Of a stretch of 64,000 bases of DNA, positions 61,726 through 64,000 are shown piece by piece. Numbering within the stretch: the stretch's first letter is position 1; each line of letters opens with the position of its first letter. Under the pieces are notes generated by a model, which saw only the letters and a list, made by a program, of their open reading frames with translations, made no database searches and had not been told where the DNA came from. The stretch spans positions 192,144 to 256,143 of the forward strand of contig JALPQD010000836.1 of the NCBI GenBank assembly GCA_023101885.1, given 5' to 3'. The position numbers were made by a program, and so were the translations under genes. This DNA is from Typhlomys cinereus. Its lineage: Eukaryota; Chordata; Mammalia; Rodentia; Platacanthomyidae.

Positions 61726-62024
61726 CTTGAATTTTTAAAAGGTTTAAATTGACCCACTAGGCAATGAAAGAATACAAAGCTAGTAGCATGAGGACTTTAG
61801 CTATCTAGAAAGTTCCAGTGGTCCTGCTTTGCCTAGAATGTCAGGGATCAAGTGGAGTCCCAGTCGGCTCGGGACATGACTTTTTACCACATCCTTTGAA
61901 GCTGCTTGGTATGGGCGGACTAAAACTTCATGAAAGGAATTGCTTATTTAGATCTTACTGTTCTGCAGCTAGGACACTATGGCATCTGTCTCCATTGAAA
62001 GTAGCTTTCAAAACTGCCAAGCAA

Positions 62025-62285
62025 AGGCCAGTGAGATAGCTCAGTTAGTACAGCACCTGCTCATCAGCTCGATGACCAGAGCTCAGTCCCCAGAGCCCGC
62101 ATGGTAGAAGGAAAGAACTGACTTCTGAAGGTTGTCTTCAGAACTCCACCTATGTACCATGGCATGCATGCATGGCTCCTCTCTCGAATGAATGAATGAA
62201 TGAATGAATAAATGAGTGAGGGATACACCGTTTCTTTCCCTCTCCCCTTCTCTCGAATAAATGAATGAATGTGTGAATAAATAAA
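62025..62285 (+). mobile_element. B2-type SINE with (GAAT)n end
   Basis: GGCCAGTGAGATAGCTCAGT (A box), GAGCTCAGTCCCCAGAGCCC (B box), then GAATGAATGAAT runs at 62187-62213 and 62254-62285. Confidence 0.7.
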
Positions 62286-62404
62286 ATATTTAAAACAGTC
62301 AAGTGTGGTGATCCTCTTCTTCAATTCATGAACTCAAGAGGTGTCAAATTCAGGGACAACCTGTGCTACATAGCAAGAGCTTATCTCAAAAATACAAAAG
62401 AAGA

Positions 62405-62600
62405 GACAACTATTCTGTTAGCCTAGACTGACCTGAACTCACTGTAGTCTAAGTCAGGGCAATCTTCCTGTCTCAGCGTCCCCAGTGCTAAAATTTCAGA
62501 CTTCAGCCACTAAGCCTGACCTGTTTTGGCAGTGGGTCTTGCTCTGTAGACTAAACTGACCTTGGAATTCTTCCCCTGCCTCAACCTACTAAGTCAAATT
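62405..62600 (-). mobile_element. B1-like SINE pieces, antisense
   Basis: AGCCTAGACTGACCTGAACT, CAATCTTCCTGTCTCAGCGT, then a second start GGGTCTTGCTCTGTAGACTA. Confidence 0.65.
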
Positions 62601-62889
62601 TAAATGTTTTATGCTTATAGACAATTTATTCAGGAGATTAAAAAAATCATAAACAGAGGATCAAAATCACCATTAACCCCCACCATTTAGAGTAACTAGT
62701 CTTGACACTTGGTATATTGATACATTTTAAACATGTCAATGTGAGGTTAAGCAGTACTTGGAGTTTTAAGATGTGTCCCTTCCACTTGCACTATGAGCAT
62801 TTCTTCAGTGTCATTACATATTACTCATATCAAATAAGCTATTTGATGGAAGTTGTGCTTTAGGGAAAAATAAGATTTTACTGACTGTA

Positions 62890-62970
62890 ACATATGTGGG
62901 ACCTGGGAATCGAAATTAGGACTTTCTGCTTACAAGGTACAGTCTTAACTCCTGAGCTATCTCCAGCCCC
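62890..62970 (-). mobile_element. Antisense SINE head fragment
   Basis: TATGTGGGACCTGGGAATCG through CCTGAGCTATCTCCAGCCCC, the head half only. It lies directly beside the next copy. Confidence 0.75.
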
Positions 62971-62994
62971 TAAGACTTATTTATTTATTTATTA

Positions 62995-63009
62995 TCTATT
63001 TGTGTGTGT

Positions 63010-63055
<46 letters not shown>

Positions 63056-63278
63056 CAGAGGGCACTGTGTATCCCTGTGGAGGGCCAAAGGTGACTTTGG
63101 GACTCATCTTGGTGTGCTTCTATCTCCTCGCTTCTCTCTGGGATTTCCCAGGCTCTGCCCACCATGGCCCGAAGTGCTGGCCTCTGCTGTTTCTGCCTGG
63201 TGTTTTTACATGGGACCTGGCATCTGAACTCAGGACTTTGTGCTTTTGAGACAGTCAACCTCAGATCTCTCCAGATCC
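62995..63278 (-). mobile_element. (CA)n-tailed SINE, antisense copy with (GT)n
   Basis: (GT)n (63001-63052), GTATCAGAGGGCACTGTGTA, GGAGGGCCAAAGGTGACTTT and TCAGATCTCTCCAGATCCCT at the head. Confidence 0.92.
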
Positions 63279-64000
63279 CTTCAAGGCATTTTTAAAAGTG
63301 GCAACTTCATTGCCACCCTAGCACAGAAAAGTTTCCTGGTGTCAAGCCAACTTTCTAAGTAACTGCTGGTCTATTTTATGTGGGAACGAAGTACTAGCAA
63401 GTCGAATCCTAAAAGATAAGCACATTTTAAAGGAACAGTGCAGTAAAAAACAAAATTCCTGCAGAGGCTACAATTTAGGCAAAATGGTAGCAGAATCTGG
63501 TACTCTGTCAACAAACAACTTTAGGAAGCTTTTCCATATAATTAAATAATGACGCGATATGTTATCCACTGCACTCATGGCAGTGTAATTCCATAATGAG
63601 ACACACTTAATATAGTAAGACTGTATCTCAAAGGCGTTGGTGTGCCAAGCTCTGTTTGGTGTTACCCTGCTCTATAGCTATTTTGCTCTTTCCACTTAAG
63701 TCTTATAAGACACAGGAAATAGTGAGAAGAGATTTTTTTTTTTTAACTTGCAAAGCACATGGAAATGGAACAAAGAAAACTTCTACATTTTCCAGAACAG
63801 CTTAGCTGCAGAACTGCAGCTCTTTGCCTTCGACTGGAGTCGCATGCCCTCAAAGATGAATATGACTTTATAGTGCTTACAGTGTATCCAGAAGAGCATA
63901 TTTGATATTTTATTTCTTTTCCCGCCTCTCAGACTGTCTGAAAGTGGCAGTAATAGTCATCAGGGAAATTCACACCAAAACCACATGAACTACTGTCTTA
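63279..64000. other. Unique-looking non-coding end of the window
   Basis: No repeat family or exon was recognised. Confidence 0.45.

Overview
This is mammalian nuclear DNA: intron-split genes, GT/AG splice sites, CpG-island promoters, and dense SINE, LINE-1 and microsatellite content. The B1-like (7SL-derived) and ID-like SINEs say rodent. The most abundant SINE here, about 24 copies, is tRNA-headed and ends in a (CA)n tail rather than poly(A). It is not a mouse or rat family I know. It would suit a dipodoid rodent such as a jerboa, but that is an inference.

Gene order and strand match the segment called NDUFS1-EEF1B2-GPR1 (human 2q33, mouse chr1). Positions 1-8,122 hold the first three coding exons of Ndufs1 on the minus strand, and the gene runs off the left edge. 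Its untranslated exon 1 lies at about 11.5 kb in a CpG island (about 11.1-12.3 kb) shared head to head with Eef1b2. Eef1b2 (12.1-14.5 kb, plus strand) is complete, with six coding exons giving 225 aa. Two of its introns carry snoRNAs: a C/D box RNA (SNORD51, with a perfect 14-nt guide to 28S rRNA) and an H/ACA RNA (SNORA41). The single coding exon of Gpr1/Cmklr2 (chemerin receptor 2) is intact on the minus strand at 18.6-19.7 kb.

Between Eef1b2 and Gpr1 lie three head-to-tail SINEs and a decayed MHC class I retrocopy (16.1-16.8 kb). Two CTCF-type motifs follow near the 3' side of Gpr1.

From 20 kb to the right edge I see no protein-coding exon. This is the upstream/intronic side of Gpr1 and should lead toward ZDBF2, in a domain that is imprinted in mouse and human. 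It is mostly SINEs, simple repeats and four LINE-1 pieces; the three short minus-strand pieces (two left of Gpr1, one right of it) have readable target-site duplications. Its most notable part is an isolated CpG island at about 54.1-54.8 kb. It carries several TGCCGC (ZFP57-type) hexamers and plus-strand splice donors, so it is a reasonable candidate for the promoter/DMR of the GPR1-antisense (Liz-type) transcript.
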